A model generated the notes under the pieces. It saw only the letters and a program-made list of their open reading frames with translations. It was not told the origin of the DNA and did not search any database. This document shows, one piece after another, positions 27,206 to 35,577 of a DNA stretch of 36,532 nucleotides. The stretch lies in the NCBI GenBank assembly GCA_949282305.1, contig CASDPB010000115.1, positions 1 to 36,532 of the forward strand, read 5' to 3'. The translations under genes and the position numbers were made by a program. Within the stretch, counting starts at the first letter, position 1; every line of letters begins with the position of its first letter. This DNA is from an uncultured Lentisphaeria bacterium (GTDB taxonomy: Bacteria > Verrucomicrobiota > Lentisphaeria > Victivallales > UBA1829).

Positions 27206-30200
27206 ATATGTGCTGTCGCGGAAAAGTTTCTTCCTGCTGCTGATGCTCCTGGTGACTGCCGGCGGGACGTTCTCCTATTTCCGGCTGGGACGTCTGGAGT
27301 ATCCGAACTTCACAATCAAAAAGGCGATGGTCGTCACCAGTTATCCCGGAGCCACAGCACGCGAAGTGGAGGAAGAAGTCACGGACAAACTTGAGGAAGA
27401 GATCCAGAAGATGTCGCAGATCGACAACATCACCTCAATCAGCCGGGCGGGACTTTCCGTGATTTATGTGGAGATCCGTCCGGAATTCCGCACTTCGGAA
27501 ATGCCGCAGATCTGGGATGAACTGCGGCGCAAGGTGCATGACATCACGCCCAAACTGCCCGAGGGAACCGGGGAACCGAAAGTGCGCGACGATTTCGGTG
27601 ATGTCTACGGTATCTATCTTGCCCTGACCGGCGCCGGTTACTCGACGGACGAACTGAAAGACTATGCAGACCTGCTGAAAAAGGAGCTGCTCCGTGTTCC
27701 CAACGTCGCAAAAGTCGATTTCTGGGGTGTCCAGGAAAAAGTGATCTACGTGGAATTCAACCGTGCCAGACTTGCCACGCTCGGAATTTCCCATGAAAAA
27801 CTGTTCGCGACATTAAACCGGAACAACCAAATCACCGAATCCGGACAGCTGAAGATTGATGGCGAATATCCCGTTTTCCGGGTGACGGGCACCATTGACG
27901 GGATCGAGGCGATCCGCAATCTGCAAGTGGCGGATTCCCAGGGGAAACTGATCCGCCTCGGCGAAATTGCAGACGTCAGCCGCGGACACAAAGAACCGCA
28001 GGAACGCATCATGCGCAGAAACGGCGTCGAGGCCATCGGCATCGGTATTTCCATCGTAGACGGCGACAATGTGGTCGATCTCGGAAAAGCCGTCCGGAAA
28101 CTGCTCAAGGACACCGAATCAAGCCGTCCGGCAGGCATGGAGCTTTCCACCATCAACTTTCAGGCGGATGACGTGCAGAATTCCCTGAACGAATTCCTTG
28201 TCAATCTGGTGGAATCCGTCATCATCGTGATCGCGATTCTCCTGCTGACCATGGGATGGCGTTCCGGCGTGATTATCGGAATCACACTCCTGCTGATTAT
28301 CCTCGGCACCTTCATCGGCATGGATCTGATGCAGATTGACATGCAGCTGATTTCGCTCGGCGCCCTGATTATCGCACTGGGAATGCTTGTGGACAACGCA
28401 ATCGTCATTGTCGATTGTTTTCTGGTCAAAACCGCACGCGGGGTACCGCCCGAACAGGCCGCCGTCCAGTCGGTGAAAGAAACGCAATGGCCGCTGCTCG
28501 GAGCAACCATCGTGGCAATCCTCGCCTTTCTCGCGATCGGTTTCAATCCCGGAAATATCGGCGACTTCTGCAGTTCTCTCTTTTTCGTAATCATGATTTC
28601 GCTCTTCCTGAGCTGGGTCATGGCTCTGATTTTCACGCCGCTGCTCTGCTTATGGTTCCTGCCTGTGAACACGAAGCAGCCGGCACCGGAAGAGGAAATT
28701 TATTCGGGAAAAATCTACAACGCCTACCGATGGCTTTTGAATCTGACGCTCCGCTACAGGAAAACGACGATCGTGCTGCTGACGGTGTCTCTGTGCGCCG
28801 CCGCCTTCGCATCGCAGTTCGTGCCGAAAACCTTTTTCCCCTACTCCACAAGAAAGCAGTTCTATATTGATTACTGGGGAAATCCGGCGAATCATATTCA
28901 GAAGACGTATCAGGATGTCATGGAGATTGCCAAGTATCTGCGGACACTGGACGGCGTCGTCTCAACAACGGAAATTATCGGTGAAGGCACGCTGCGCTTT
29001 GTCCTGACTTACGATTACAACAGCCAGTCGCCGGACTATGGGCAGATTCTGATTGAAGTTGACGACCACCGCCGGATCGACAAGCTCATTCCGCAGATTG
29101 AAAAATATCTTGCGGAAAATTATCCGGATGCGGATACCATGATTCAGCGCTATGCCGAGGGGACGCCGATCCCGTTCAAAATCGAGGCACGTTTCCTGGG
29201 ACCCGATCCGAAGATTCTGCGCAGTCTCGCGGAAGAGGCAAAGACAATCCTGCGGCAGCATCCCAACACACGTTATATCCGGGATGACTGGCGCGATCCG
29301 ATAAAAAACATCCGCCTGGAATATTCGGATGTGAAGGCTCGTCCGACCGGCATCTCGCGGGAAGACTTTTCCAATGCGGTTCAGTGGAACTTCAACGGCG
29401 TGAAAACCGGGGTGTTCCGGGAAAAAAATGAGCTGATCCCGATCATTTCCCGGGCAACTTCCGCGGAACGGCAGAATATCCGCGATCTCGCAGGAGTCCA
29501 GGTTTACAGCTCCGTGACGGGAAAATATTATCCCGCCGGACAAGTCTGTGAGGAAAGCACGGTTTCATGGGAACCCCCGCAAATCCGTCACCGGGACCGG
29601 ATTCCCGCCATTACGGTTCAGTGTTCCCAGAAAAGCGGCACGGCAACGGCTCTGCAGAAAGAACTGGAAGAAAAATTCCAGAAGATCAAGCTGCCGCCGT
29701 TGTACAAACTGGAATGGGGAGGAGAAAAATACCAGCAGCAGATTGCAAAGGCAGGTCTGAAAAAACTCTTTCCGGTCAGCCTGATTCTGATGTTTCTGGT
29801 CGTTGCGATGCTTTTCCGCACCTTGCGGGAGTCTTTCATCGCGTTTGCGGTTCTGCCTTTCGCACTTACGGGCGTCGTCGGAGGGCTTCTGCTGCTTCGT
29901 CTGCCATTCGGTTTTATGGCAATCCTCGGATTTCTCGGACTTTCCGGAATGATGCTGAAAAATGCGATCGTGCTGCTGGATCAGATCAATCTGGAACTGA
30001 AACAGGGAACTGCGCCCCGCGACGCCGTCATCAATGCCTCGGTCAGCCGTCTGCGCCCGGTCACGATGGCGGCGGGAACGACCATTCTCGGAGTCGCCCC
30101 TCTGCTGGGACACGTTTTCTTCGATTCGATGGCGGCAACCATCATGTTCGGGCTGATCGGCGCCACTCTGCTGACCTTGCTCGTCGTTCCGGTTCTCTAT

Positions 30201-30251
30201 GCCATGTTCTTCCGTCTGCCGAACACAGCCGGGGAAAAAACTGCCGGATAA
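27192..30251 (+). CDS. RND family efflux transporter permease
   Basis: A 1019-residue inner-membrane proton-driven exporter of the AcrB type. It has the usual two-fold repeat: TM1 near residues 12-28, a large periplasmic loop, TM2-6, a second set with TM7 at about 530, and the C-terminal helices. TM4 reads GALIIALGMLVDNAIVIVD. The first Asp of the AcrB pair (Asp407) is kept, and the second (Asp408) is Asn, a variant I believe is common in some RND subfamilies. The GTG start follows GGAGGTG and lies inside the end of the adaptor gene. No outer-membrane channel gene is in the window, so the complex must borrow one. The substrate is not readable. Confidence 0.93.
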   Translation: MSLIEYVLSRKSFFLLLMLLVTAGGTFSYFRLGRLEYPNFTIKKAMVVTSYPGATAREVEEEVTDKLEEEIQKMSQIDNITSISRAGLSVIYVEIRPEFRTSEMPQIWDELRRKVHDITPKLPEGTGEPKVRDDFGDVYGIYLALTGAGYSTDELKDYADLLKKELLRVPNVAKVDFWGVQEKVIYVEFNRARLATLGISHEKLFATLNRNNQITESGQLKIDGEYPVFRVTGTIDGIEAIRNLQVADSQGKLIRLGEIADVSRGHKEPQERIMRRNGVEAIGIGISIVDGDNVVDLGKAVRKLLKDTESSRPAGMELSTINFQADDVQNSLNEFLVNLVESVIIVIAILLLTMGWRSGVIIGITLLLIILGTFIGMDLMQIDMQLISLGALIIALGMLVDNAIVIVDCFLVKTARGVPPEQAAVQSVKETQWPLLGATIVAILAFLAIGFNPGNIGDFCSSLFFVIMISLFLSWVMALIFTPLLCLWFLPVNTKQPAPEEEIYSGKIYNAYRWLLNLTLRYRKTTIVLLTVSLCAAAFASQFVPKTFFPYSTRKQFYIDYWGNPANHIQKTYQDVMEIAKYLRTLDGVVSTTEIIGEGTLRFVLTYDYNSQSPDYGQILIEVDDHRRIDKLIPQIEKYLAENYPDADTMIQRYAEGTPIPFKIEARFLGPDPKILRSLAEEAKTILRQHPNTRYIRDDWRDPIKNIRLEYSDVKARPTGISREDFSNAVQWNFNGVKTGVFREKNELIPIISRATSAERQNIRDLAGVQVYSSVTGKYYPAGQVCEESTVSWEPPQIRHRDRIPAITVQCSQKSGTATALQKELEEKFQKIKLPPLYKLEWGGEKYQQQIAKAGLKKLFPVSLILMFLVVAMLFRTLRESFIAFAVLPFALTGVVGGLLLLRLPFGFMAILGFLGLSGMMLKNAIVLLDQINLELKQGTAPRDAVINASVSRLRPVTMAAGTTILGVAPLLGHVFFDSMAATIMFGLIGATLLTLLVVPVLYAMFFRLPNTAGEKTAG

Positions 30252-30283
30252 GGACATTCCGGTCCCCTGCCCCGAACCCGAAA

Positions 30284-30327
30284 GCTGTCTGCCCGGCTCC
30301 GTCAGTGCCGGAAACCGGGCAGACAGC
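30284..30327 (+). terminator. Hairpin after the RND operon
   Basis: A perfect 13-bp inverted repeat (30284-30296 with 30315-30327, GCTGTCTGCCCGG) with an 18-nt loop lies 32 bases after the pump stop codon. On the plus strand a T-run (ATTTTT) follows only after 9 bases. On the minus strand it directly follows the stop of the small remnant at 30330. It probably serves both directions. Confidence 0.55.
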
Positions 30328-30329
30328 CG

Positions 30330-30527
30330 TTACAGATTTTTCAGCTCGTCTTCCCGCAGATGAAAGACTGCCGGCGCCATTCCCGGCTGCCGGATTTCCA
30401 CACAGCCGTCTTTCACGGCGGCGACACGCAGATGTTTTCCGTGCATTCCCAGTAAGGAGGCGATCTTCGCCATCGCCATACGCTTTCCGAACATGGTCGC
30501 GGTCAGGCGAGGATCTGGCGAAAACAC
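30330..30527 (-). pseudogene. C-terminal remnant of an unidentified leftward gene
   Basis: A 65-codon leftward frame with host-like codon use (mostly G or C in third positions) ending in PAVFHLREDELKNL. It has no ribosome site at its GTG or internal ATG. The frame stays open upstream to 30582, past the point where rightward AraC coding sequence begins. I read it as the surviving tail of a longer gene that lost its head by deletion; I cannot name the family. A genuine small protein is possible but less likely. The hairpin at 30284-30327 would be its terminator. Confidence 0.4.
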
Positions 30528-31090
30528 CCGGATACTGTCATTTCTTCGAGACAGACCCGCAACTTTCCGGTGAATACCGGTTCAAAGACCGCATTACGCT
30601 GGCACCGGACACCATGCTCAAAATCAACGAACTGTCAATCCAGATGCACCATGAACAGCAGACAAGAAAAACAGGCTGGCAGTTCATGATGAAAATGCTG
30701 TTCATGCAGATACTCTGCATCATCTGCCGCGCATTCGAGCAGCACTCCTCACAGTCCAATGAGGCACAGGAAATCACCCAGATCATACGGTATCTGAACG
30801 ATCATTATCCACAGAAACTCACATTGGAGAAACTCGCCGTAAGATTCGGCAAGTCAGTCCCTACCCTGAGCCGTCTCTTTCAGGCGACCCTGAACCGGAG
30901 CCCCATCGCCTACCTGATTCATCTCCGTCTGGAAAAAGCGGCGGCGGAACTGCGCTCCACCTCCGATTCCGTCACGGACATCGCCCATCAATGCGGATTT
31001 CTCGACAGCAACTATTTTTCCAAGATGTTTACGAAACAGTTCGGCGTCTCCCCCCGCGATTACCGCAAACAGGGCAGAACAGAACAATAG
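30521..31090 (+). pseudogene. 5'-truncated AraC family regulator
   Basis: From about 30521 the frame reads like the second half of an AraC-type regulator. GYCHFFETDPQLSGEYRF is the end of a cupin domain, followed by a helical linker (GWQFMMKMLFMQILCIICRAFEQ). Then come a complete two-HTH domain, TLEKLAVRFGKSVPTLSRLFQ, and DIAHQCGFLDSNYFSKMFTKQFGVSPRDYRK. The N-terminal 80-100 residues of the sensor domain are missing, and upstream sequence in this frame is Arg/Ser-rich nonsense. The first ATG (30614) lacks a Shine-Dalgarno, and would give a 158-residue product. Probably a pseudogene, although an HTH-only protein could be made. Confidence 0.75.
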
Positions 31091-31159
31091 AGCGTTCAAG
31101 TCAAAACAGGAGACGCAGAGATATGTTTTTCCCTTGCGCCCCCTGTATCCCGGACGGGC

Positions 31160-31975
31160 TCAGCGATGACGGTTGATCGCGTCTTTCAGCTCCCGGCATG
31201 CCGCCGCGGCCTTCTCCGCGAAATCGTTTCCGGAAGAAGCATAAATGATTCCGCGGGAGGAGTTGATCACAAGCCCCGTCTTATCTTCCGTCAGCCCGCA
31301 GTTCAGAACACCCTCCAGATCGCCGCCCTGCGCGCCGATTCCCGGAACCAGCAGAGGAGTCTTGCCGACAATACGGCGGATTTCACCGAGTTCCTGCGGG
31401 AACGTCGCGCCGGCAACCAGCATGGTATTCCCGTTGTAGTTCCACGGTCCGGCAATCAGTGCCGCAACGTGCTTGTAAAGCTCCATTCCGTTTTCCAGCT
31501 TCAGCTCCTGAATTTCCTTCGCCCCTTTGTTCGATGTGCGGCAGAGAACCACAACACCTTTGTCTGCGTAATCAAGGAACGGCTTCAAAGCATCCATGCC
31601 CATATACGGATTCACGGTCACGGCGTCGGCTTTGTAACGCCCGAAAGCCTCCAGCGCATACATCTGCGTGGTATTGCCGATGTCCGCACGCTTGGCATCC
31701 AGAATCACGGGAATCTCCGGATAATTTTTTCCGAGATATTCCATCGTCATGAGCAGCTGATCGTCGGCATCCTGACCGGCATAATAGGCCGCCTGCGGCT
31801 TGTAGCAGCAGACATCGGACGCCGTTGCATCAATGATCGCCTTATTGAATTCAAAAATCGGATGTTTCCGGGATGTGACGCATTCCGGCATTTTTTTCAG
31901 GTCGGGATCAAGCCCGACGCATACCAGCGAATTGTTGTTCTTCCATGCCGCCGAAAGTTTTTCCATAAAAGTCAT
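31160..31975 (-). CDS. pyrF: Orotidine 5'-phosphate decarboxylase
   Basis: Last step of UMP synthesis, OMP to UMP plus CO2; 271 residues, the longer type-2 form. The catalytic Asp-x-Lys-x-x-Asp is D93-K95-D98 in LDAKRADIGNT. Substrate binding is also seen in VGLDPDLKKMP near the N-terminus and in LLVPGIGAQGGD. The ATG at 31975 has GAGGAG 9 bases upstream; an earlier ATG at 31999 overlapping the previous gene is possible. Last gene of the aspS operon. Downstream to 31091 I see no clear terminator. Confidence 0.95.
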   Translation of the reverse strand: MTFMEKLSAAWKNNNSLVCVGLDPDLKKMPECVTSRKHPIFEFNKAIIDATASDVCCYKPQAAYYAGQDADDQLLMTMEYLGKNYPEIPVILDAKRADIGNTTQMYALEAFGRYKADAVTVNPYMGMDALKPFLDYADKGVVVLCRTSNKGAKEIQELKLENGMELYKHVAALIAGPWNYNGNTMLVAGATFPQELGEIRRIVGKTPLLVPGIGAQGGDLEGVLNCGLTEDKTGLVINSSRGIIYASSGNDFAEKAAAACRELKDAINRHR

Positions 31976-31988
31976 GTTCCGGAACTCC

Positions 31989-32693
31989 TCATCTGGCATC
32001 TTTGGATTTCGCCTGTTCCGGGAGGAACTCAACATATTCAAGGTAAGCCACGGCTTTGGATTTCGTATATTGCGAATTGCTGGTAACGCTCAGCGCCAGA
32101 TTCTTTTTCGGAATTTTCCCCTTGAAAAGTTTATTAAGCGCCTCGTAAATATTGCACTCATCCACATACCAGACGCCGGTCTTGTCTTCCTTGTTGCGGA
32201 CGCTGAACCATTTCACGGAAACCATTCCCATGCCGTAAGAGGCATCGCCTTCGGCTTTCTTCGGGGTGTCGGTCTCCCAGCGGTACGCCACACTGGTCGT
32301 CGCCCAGCGTCCAGCGCCGACGTAAATGCCGATCGCCTGATCGTCTTTTTCGCTGAAACGTCCATCCGCCCCTGTCGGCAACACGTCAACTCTCCATTTC
32401 CAGCGCATGATCGGATATTTCCTGAAGTCGATTTTGGAAATATCAAACAAAATAGTCCCCGTGGCATTCACGGCTTCCGCCTTCAGGACCTTCACTCCGT
32501 CCAGCGTCGCCACGGAAAACTTCGCCTGATCGGTTCCGGGCTTTCCCTTGTAGACCCATCCGGCAATGCCGTTTTTATCGTTCACCGCCTTTGTAAAATC
32601 AATCTTAAAACCTGTCGCGTCCGCCGCGGACAAGGTTCCGAAAAGCAGGAAAGCACCCGAAAGCGCCATCATGATTCGTCTGCTGAATTTCAT
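31989..32693 (-). CDS. Secreted DUF3047 family protein
   Basis: A 234-residue exported protein with a signal peptide (about residues 1-23: basic start MKFSRR, hydrophobic core, LSAADA cleavage region). The mature part matches what I know of DUF3047: IMRWKWRVDVLP, then EKDDQAIGIYVGAG, and a C-terminal strand VAYLEYVEFLPE. No function is established for the family; the periplasm is the expected location. GGAAGG lies 9 bases before the ATG. It is 21 bp after the lytic transglycosylase gene, which may hint at a cell-envelope role. Confidence 0.8.
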   Translation of the reverse strand: MKFSRRIMMALSGAFLLFGTLSAADATGFKIDFTKAVNDKNGIAGWVYKGKPGTDQAKFSVATLDGVKVLKAEAVNATGTILFDISKIDFRKYPIMRWKWRVDVLPTGADGRFSEKDDQAIGIYVGAGRWATTSVAYRWETDTPKKAEGDASYGMGMVSVKWFSVRNKEDKTGVWYVDECNIYEALNKLFKGKIPKKNLALSVTSNSQYTKSKAVAYLEYVEFLPEQAKSKDAR

Positions 32694-32714
32694 GTAAAAC
32701 AATTCCTTCCTTAA

Positions 32715-33323
32715 TTACGGTTTCCAGTTTTCACGGTATTCCTGATACTTTTCCATAATATCATCCACATAATCCCGTGTGGACGGAATGCCAATCCGCT
32801 CCCGGAAAGCGCCATCGCGACTGGCAGGCTTCCACTGATTGACACGCCGCGCGCCGGCATTGTATTCACTTAATGCCATCGGGATATTCTCACGGTAGGC
32901 ACTCCACTTGCGGAGAGCACGCCCCAGATACCATGATCCGATCTCAATATTCAATTCCGGATCATGCAAGGCACCGCGCGAGGGAGTGCGGAATCCTTTG
33001 ATCCGCGCCCAGTCCGCGGCGGCAAGATCCGGCATGATCTGCATCAGCCCGATCTCACCCTTCAATCCGCGCGCACGCTTATCGAAACGGCTCTCTTTCC
33101 AGATGACGGCCTTGATCAGGCAGGGATCCACATTATTGCGCTGCCCCGCCTTCACAATCAGTTCGTCATACCGGGAAAAGCGTGCACAGTAATCATAGAC
33201 CGCCTCGCCGACCTTCCAGATGACGATCACCGAGCATATAGCAATCAGAGAGATTGCAAGAAGCACAAGAAATTGAGCTTTCCTGCCCTTTCGTCTGCGC
33301 TCTTTTCTGATTCCATACGCCAT
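32715..33323 (-). CDS. Membrane-anchored lytic transglycosylase (SLT domain)
   Basis: A 202-residue murein-cleaving enzyme. The N-terminus is very basic (RKERRRKGRK) and is followed by one transmembrane helix (about 18-36), which would place the domain in the periplasm. The SLT family 1 signature is complete: catalytic Glu77 in VIWKESRF, then GEIGLMQIMP (89-98), and ALSEYNAG near the end. It is a short, minimal form, close in size to an isolated SLT domain. GAGGTG precedes the ATG, 16 bp after the aspS stop. Confidence 0.93.
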   Translation of the reverse strand: MAYGIRKERRRKGRKAQFLVLLAISLIAICSVIVIWKVGEAVYDYCARFSRYDELIVKAGQRNNVDPCLIKAVIWKESRFDKRARGLKGEIGLMQIMPDLAAADWARIKGFRTPSRGALHDPELNIEIGSWYLGRALRKWSAYRENIPMALSEYNAGARRVNQWKPASRDGAFRERIGIPSTRDYVDDIMEKYQEYRENWKP

Positions 33324-33339
33324 CGGTCACACCTCGGGT

Positions 33340-35202
33340 TCAGGACTTTGCCGCTTCCTGTGCAGCCTGTTCGATTTCCCGGATTTTGGCGGCTTCCGCC
33401 TTCAATTTCCTGAACGTCTCCTCATACTTCAATTCCGGTTCCAGCGGAATGATGCGGAGCTCGCGAAGCTGTTTCATATCGACTTCCGCAGGCGCATTCA
33501 TCATAAGATCCTGCGCCTGCTGGTTGAACGGGAACGCAATGACCTCGCGAATGTTCGGTTCGTCCGCAAGAAGCATCACCATGCGGTCCACTCCCGGAGC
33601 GATGCCGCCGTGCGGCGGTGCGCCGAGTTTGAATGCGCGGATCATGCCGCCGAAACGCTCGTCCACCGTCTCGCGCTTGTAACCGGCAATCTCGAACGCC
33701 TTGTACATGATGTCCGGACGGTGATTCCGGATTGCGCCGCTGGAAAGCTCGATGCCGTTGCAGACAATGTCATACTGATAGGCGAAAATATCAAGCGGCT
33801 TTTTGTTGAGAAGCGCATCCATTCCCCCCTGAGGCATGGAAAACGGGTTGTGGCTGAATATGATCTGGTTCGTCTCCTCATCCAGTTCAAACATCGGGAA
33901 ATCCACAATCCAGCAGAACTTGAACACATTCGGATCAATGAGCCCGAGCCTGTTTCCGAGTTCGGTTCTGACCTGTCCGCCGATCTCAAGCACCTTCGCC
34001 TCCTTATCGGCAAGGAAGAACATCACATCGCCCGGCTGGATCGCCGCCATTTCCTTCAGCTGTGCCAGTTCCTCGGGTTTCATGAACTTGACGATCGGGC
34101 TCTTTTCTCCTTCCGCGGTCCAGATGATGTACGCCATGCCCTTTGCGCCGACACTCTGCGCAAACGCAATCATATCGTCATAGAACTTGCGGGGCTGTGC
34201 GCCGCCGATTCCCGGAACTTTGATCGCCCGGACCACACCGCCGTTCCTGACAGTCGAGGCAAATGCGTTGAATCCGCTGTCGGCAAACACACTGGAAACA
34301 TCAATCATCTGAAGCGGATTGCGGAGGTCGGGCTTGTCCGTGCCGTATTTCGCCATCGCCTCGCGATACGGAATACGAACAAACGGAGCGTCTCCCATCT
34401 CCTTCCGGCTGAATTTCTTGAAGATATGACAGAGCAGTTTTTCAATGACTGCGAAAATATCGTCCTGCGTGACAAAACTCATCTCCACGTCCAGCTGATA
34501 GAACTCGCCGGGCGAACGGTCTGCCCTTGCATCCTCGTCACGGAAGCAGGGAGCAATCTGGAAATACCGGTCAAATCCCGCAACCATGAGCAGCTGTTTG
34601 AACTGCTGCGGTGCCTGCGGCAGAGCATAGAACTTGCCGGGATGGACACGGCTCGGAACGAGGTAATCGCGTGCACCTTCGGGCGAACTGCTGGTCAGGA
34701 TCGGCGTCTGATATTCCATGAACCCCAGATCGCACATGAATCTGCGGATTTCGGAAATGACTTTGGAACGCAGCACGATGTTCTCATGCAGTTTTTCGCG
34801 GCGCAGGTCAAGAAAACGGTATTTCAGGCGCAACGCTTCGGGCGCCTGTTCATCTTTGGCAATCAGAAACGGAATGACATCCGCTTCCCCGAGGACTTCC
34901 ATCTCCTCCGCCACGACTTCGATCTCACCGGTCTCCAGTTTCGGATTGACCGTTTCCGGCGTTCTTGCCACCACAGTGCCGGTAAAACAGACAACGGTCT
35001 CGACACGCCATCTGTCCAGCTCCTGATAGAAGTGCATTTTGGGATCAATGACGACCTGCGTTTTACCGTAATGGTCGCGAAGGTCGATGAAAATAACTCC
35101 GCCGTGATCCCTCACGCTGTGAATCCAGCCGGAGAGCCTGACCTTAGAACCTACATCGAAGCTCCTGAGCGCTCCGCATGTGTGCGTTCTGAACATATGC
35201 AT
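33340..35202 (-). CDS. aspS: Aspartyl-tRNA synthetase, bacterial type
   Basis: Class II synthetase charging tRNA-Asp, 620 residues (E. coli 590). The N-terminal OB-fold anticodon-binding domain covers about 1-110. Class II motif 2 is [10 protein letters not shown] (220-229) and motif 3 is [10 protein letters not shown] near the C-terminus. The bacterial GAD insertion lies between them. The OB fold reads RDHGGVIF with His33. A His at this place is associated with non-discriminating AspRS, which also charges tRNA-Asn, while discriminating E. coli AspRS has Leu. The C-terminus has an Ala/Lys/Glu-rich extension of about 30 residues. AGGAG precedes the ATG at 35202. First gene of its operon. Confidence 0.97.
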   Translation of the reverse strand: MHMFRTHTCGALRSFDVGSKVRLSGWIHSVRDHGGVIFIDLRDHYGKTQVVIDPKMHFYQELDRWRVETVVCFTGTVVARTPETVNPKLETGEIEVVAEEMEVLGEADVIPFLIAKDEQAPEALRLKYRFLDLRREKLHENIVLRSKVISEIRRFMCDLGFMEYQTPILTSSSPEGARDYLVPSRVHPGKFYALPQAPQQFKQLLMVAGFDRYFQIAPCFRDEDARADRSPGEFYQLDVEMSFVTQDDIFAVIEKLLCHIFKKFSRKEMGDAPFVRIPYREAMAKYGTDKPDLRNPLQMIDVSSVFADSGFNAFASTVRNGGVVRAIKVPGIGGAQPRKFYDDMIAFAQSVGAKGMAYIIWTAEGEKSPIVKFMKPEELAQLKEMAAIQPGDVMFFLADKEAKVLEIGGQVRTELGNRLGLIDPNVFKFCWIVDFPMFELDEETNQIIFSHNPFSMPQGGMDALLNKKPLDIFAYQYDIVCNGIELSSGAIRNHRPDIMYKAFEIAGYKRETVDERFGGMIRAFKLGAPPHGGIAPGVDRMVMLLADEPNIREVIAFPFNQQAQDLMMNAPAEVDMKQLRELRIIPLEPELKYEETFRKLKAEAAKIREIEQAAQEAAKS

Positions 35203-35241
35203 GATAATCTCCTTGTCAAAAATACATGATGATTGAAAATT

Positions 35242-35265
35242 ACATCTTGTAATATAACACGATGT
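35242..35265 (-). promoter_or_regulatory. Palindrome over the putative aspS -10 box
   Basis: Leftward ACATCGTG-TTATATTA-CAAGATGT has 8-bp arms with one mismatch, and its centre holds TATATT (35256-35251), a likely -10 box about 50 bases before the aspS start. The -35 match is poor. It could be an operator or chance in AT-rich DNA. Confidence 0.35.
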
Positions 35266-35331
35266 CCCTGATATTTCTCATCGTAAATGCGAATAAATCG
35301 GAGTAATTTGAATAAATCTGCATTTTTTTCA

Positions 35332-35369
35332 TTGACAAACTTGAAAAAAGCGCAATTCCATAGTAGATT
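35332..35369 (+). promoter_or_regulatory. Promoter region of tRNA-Val
   Basis: Rightward TTGAAA (35341-35346) and TAGATT (35364-35369) are 17 bp apart, about 20 bases before the tRNA. A TTGACA at 35332-35337 is a better -35 box but lacks a well-spaced partner. Confidence 0.4.
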
Positions 35370-35388
35370 TTATATCTTTTCAGATTCC

Positions 35389-35465
35389 GGGCGCTTAGCT
35401 CAGTTGGTTAGAGCGTCACGTTTACACCGTGAATGTCGGGGGTTCGAGTCCCTCAGCGCCCACCA
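35389..35465 (+). tRNA. trnV: tRNA-Val (anticodon TAC)
   Basis: A 77-nt cloverleaf with encoded CCA. The acceptor stem is GGGCGCT with AGCGCCC, the anticodon arm TCACG-TTTACAC-CGTGA gives TAC, and the T-loop is GTTCGAG. Its 3' end is a likely integration target, because a tyrosine recombinase gene follows at once. Confidence 0.97.
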
Positions 35466-35546
35466 TTTTAGCCTCATTTCTAAAGAAAAGTTGCCGTTTA
35501 TTACCATTCAGAGCTTTCTTTCTCTCTTTTCCGTATTATTTTAGCC
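35465..35546 (+). repeat. Direct repeat ATTTTAGCC between tRNA-Val and integrase
   Basis: The 9-bp sequence ATTTTAGCC occurs at 35465-35473, touching the tRNA 3' end, and again at 35538-35546, about 30 bases before the integrase start. Repeats in this position can be arm-type integrase binding sites. Two short copies in AT-rich DNA could also be chance. Confidence 0.3.
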
Positions 35547-35577
35547 AAAACAGGATTTTTCATCGCCGGAGGATGAA

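Noticed and set aside
29567-30520. A rightward frame continuous with the AraC remnant but overlapping the RND pump
   Set aside because: It is an out-of-frame reading of the pump gene and then Arg/Ser-rich noise; regulator-like sequence begins only at about 30521.
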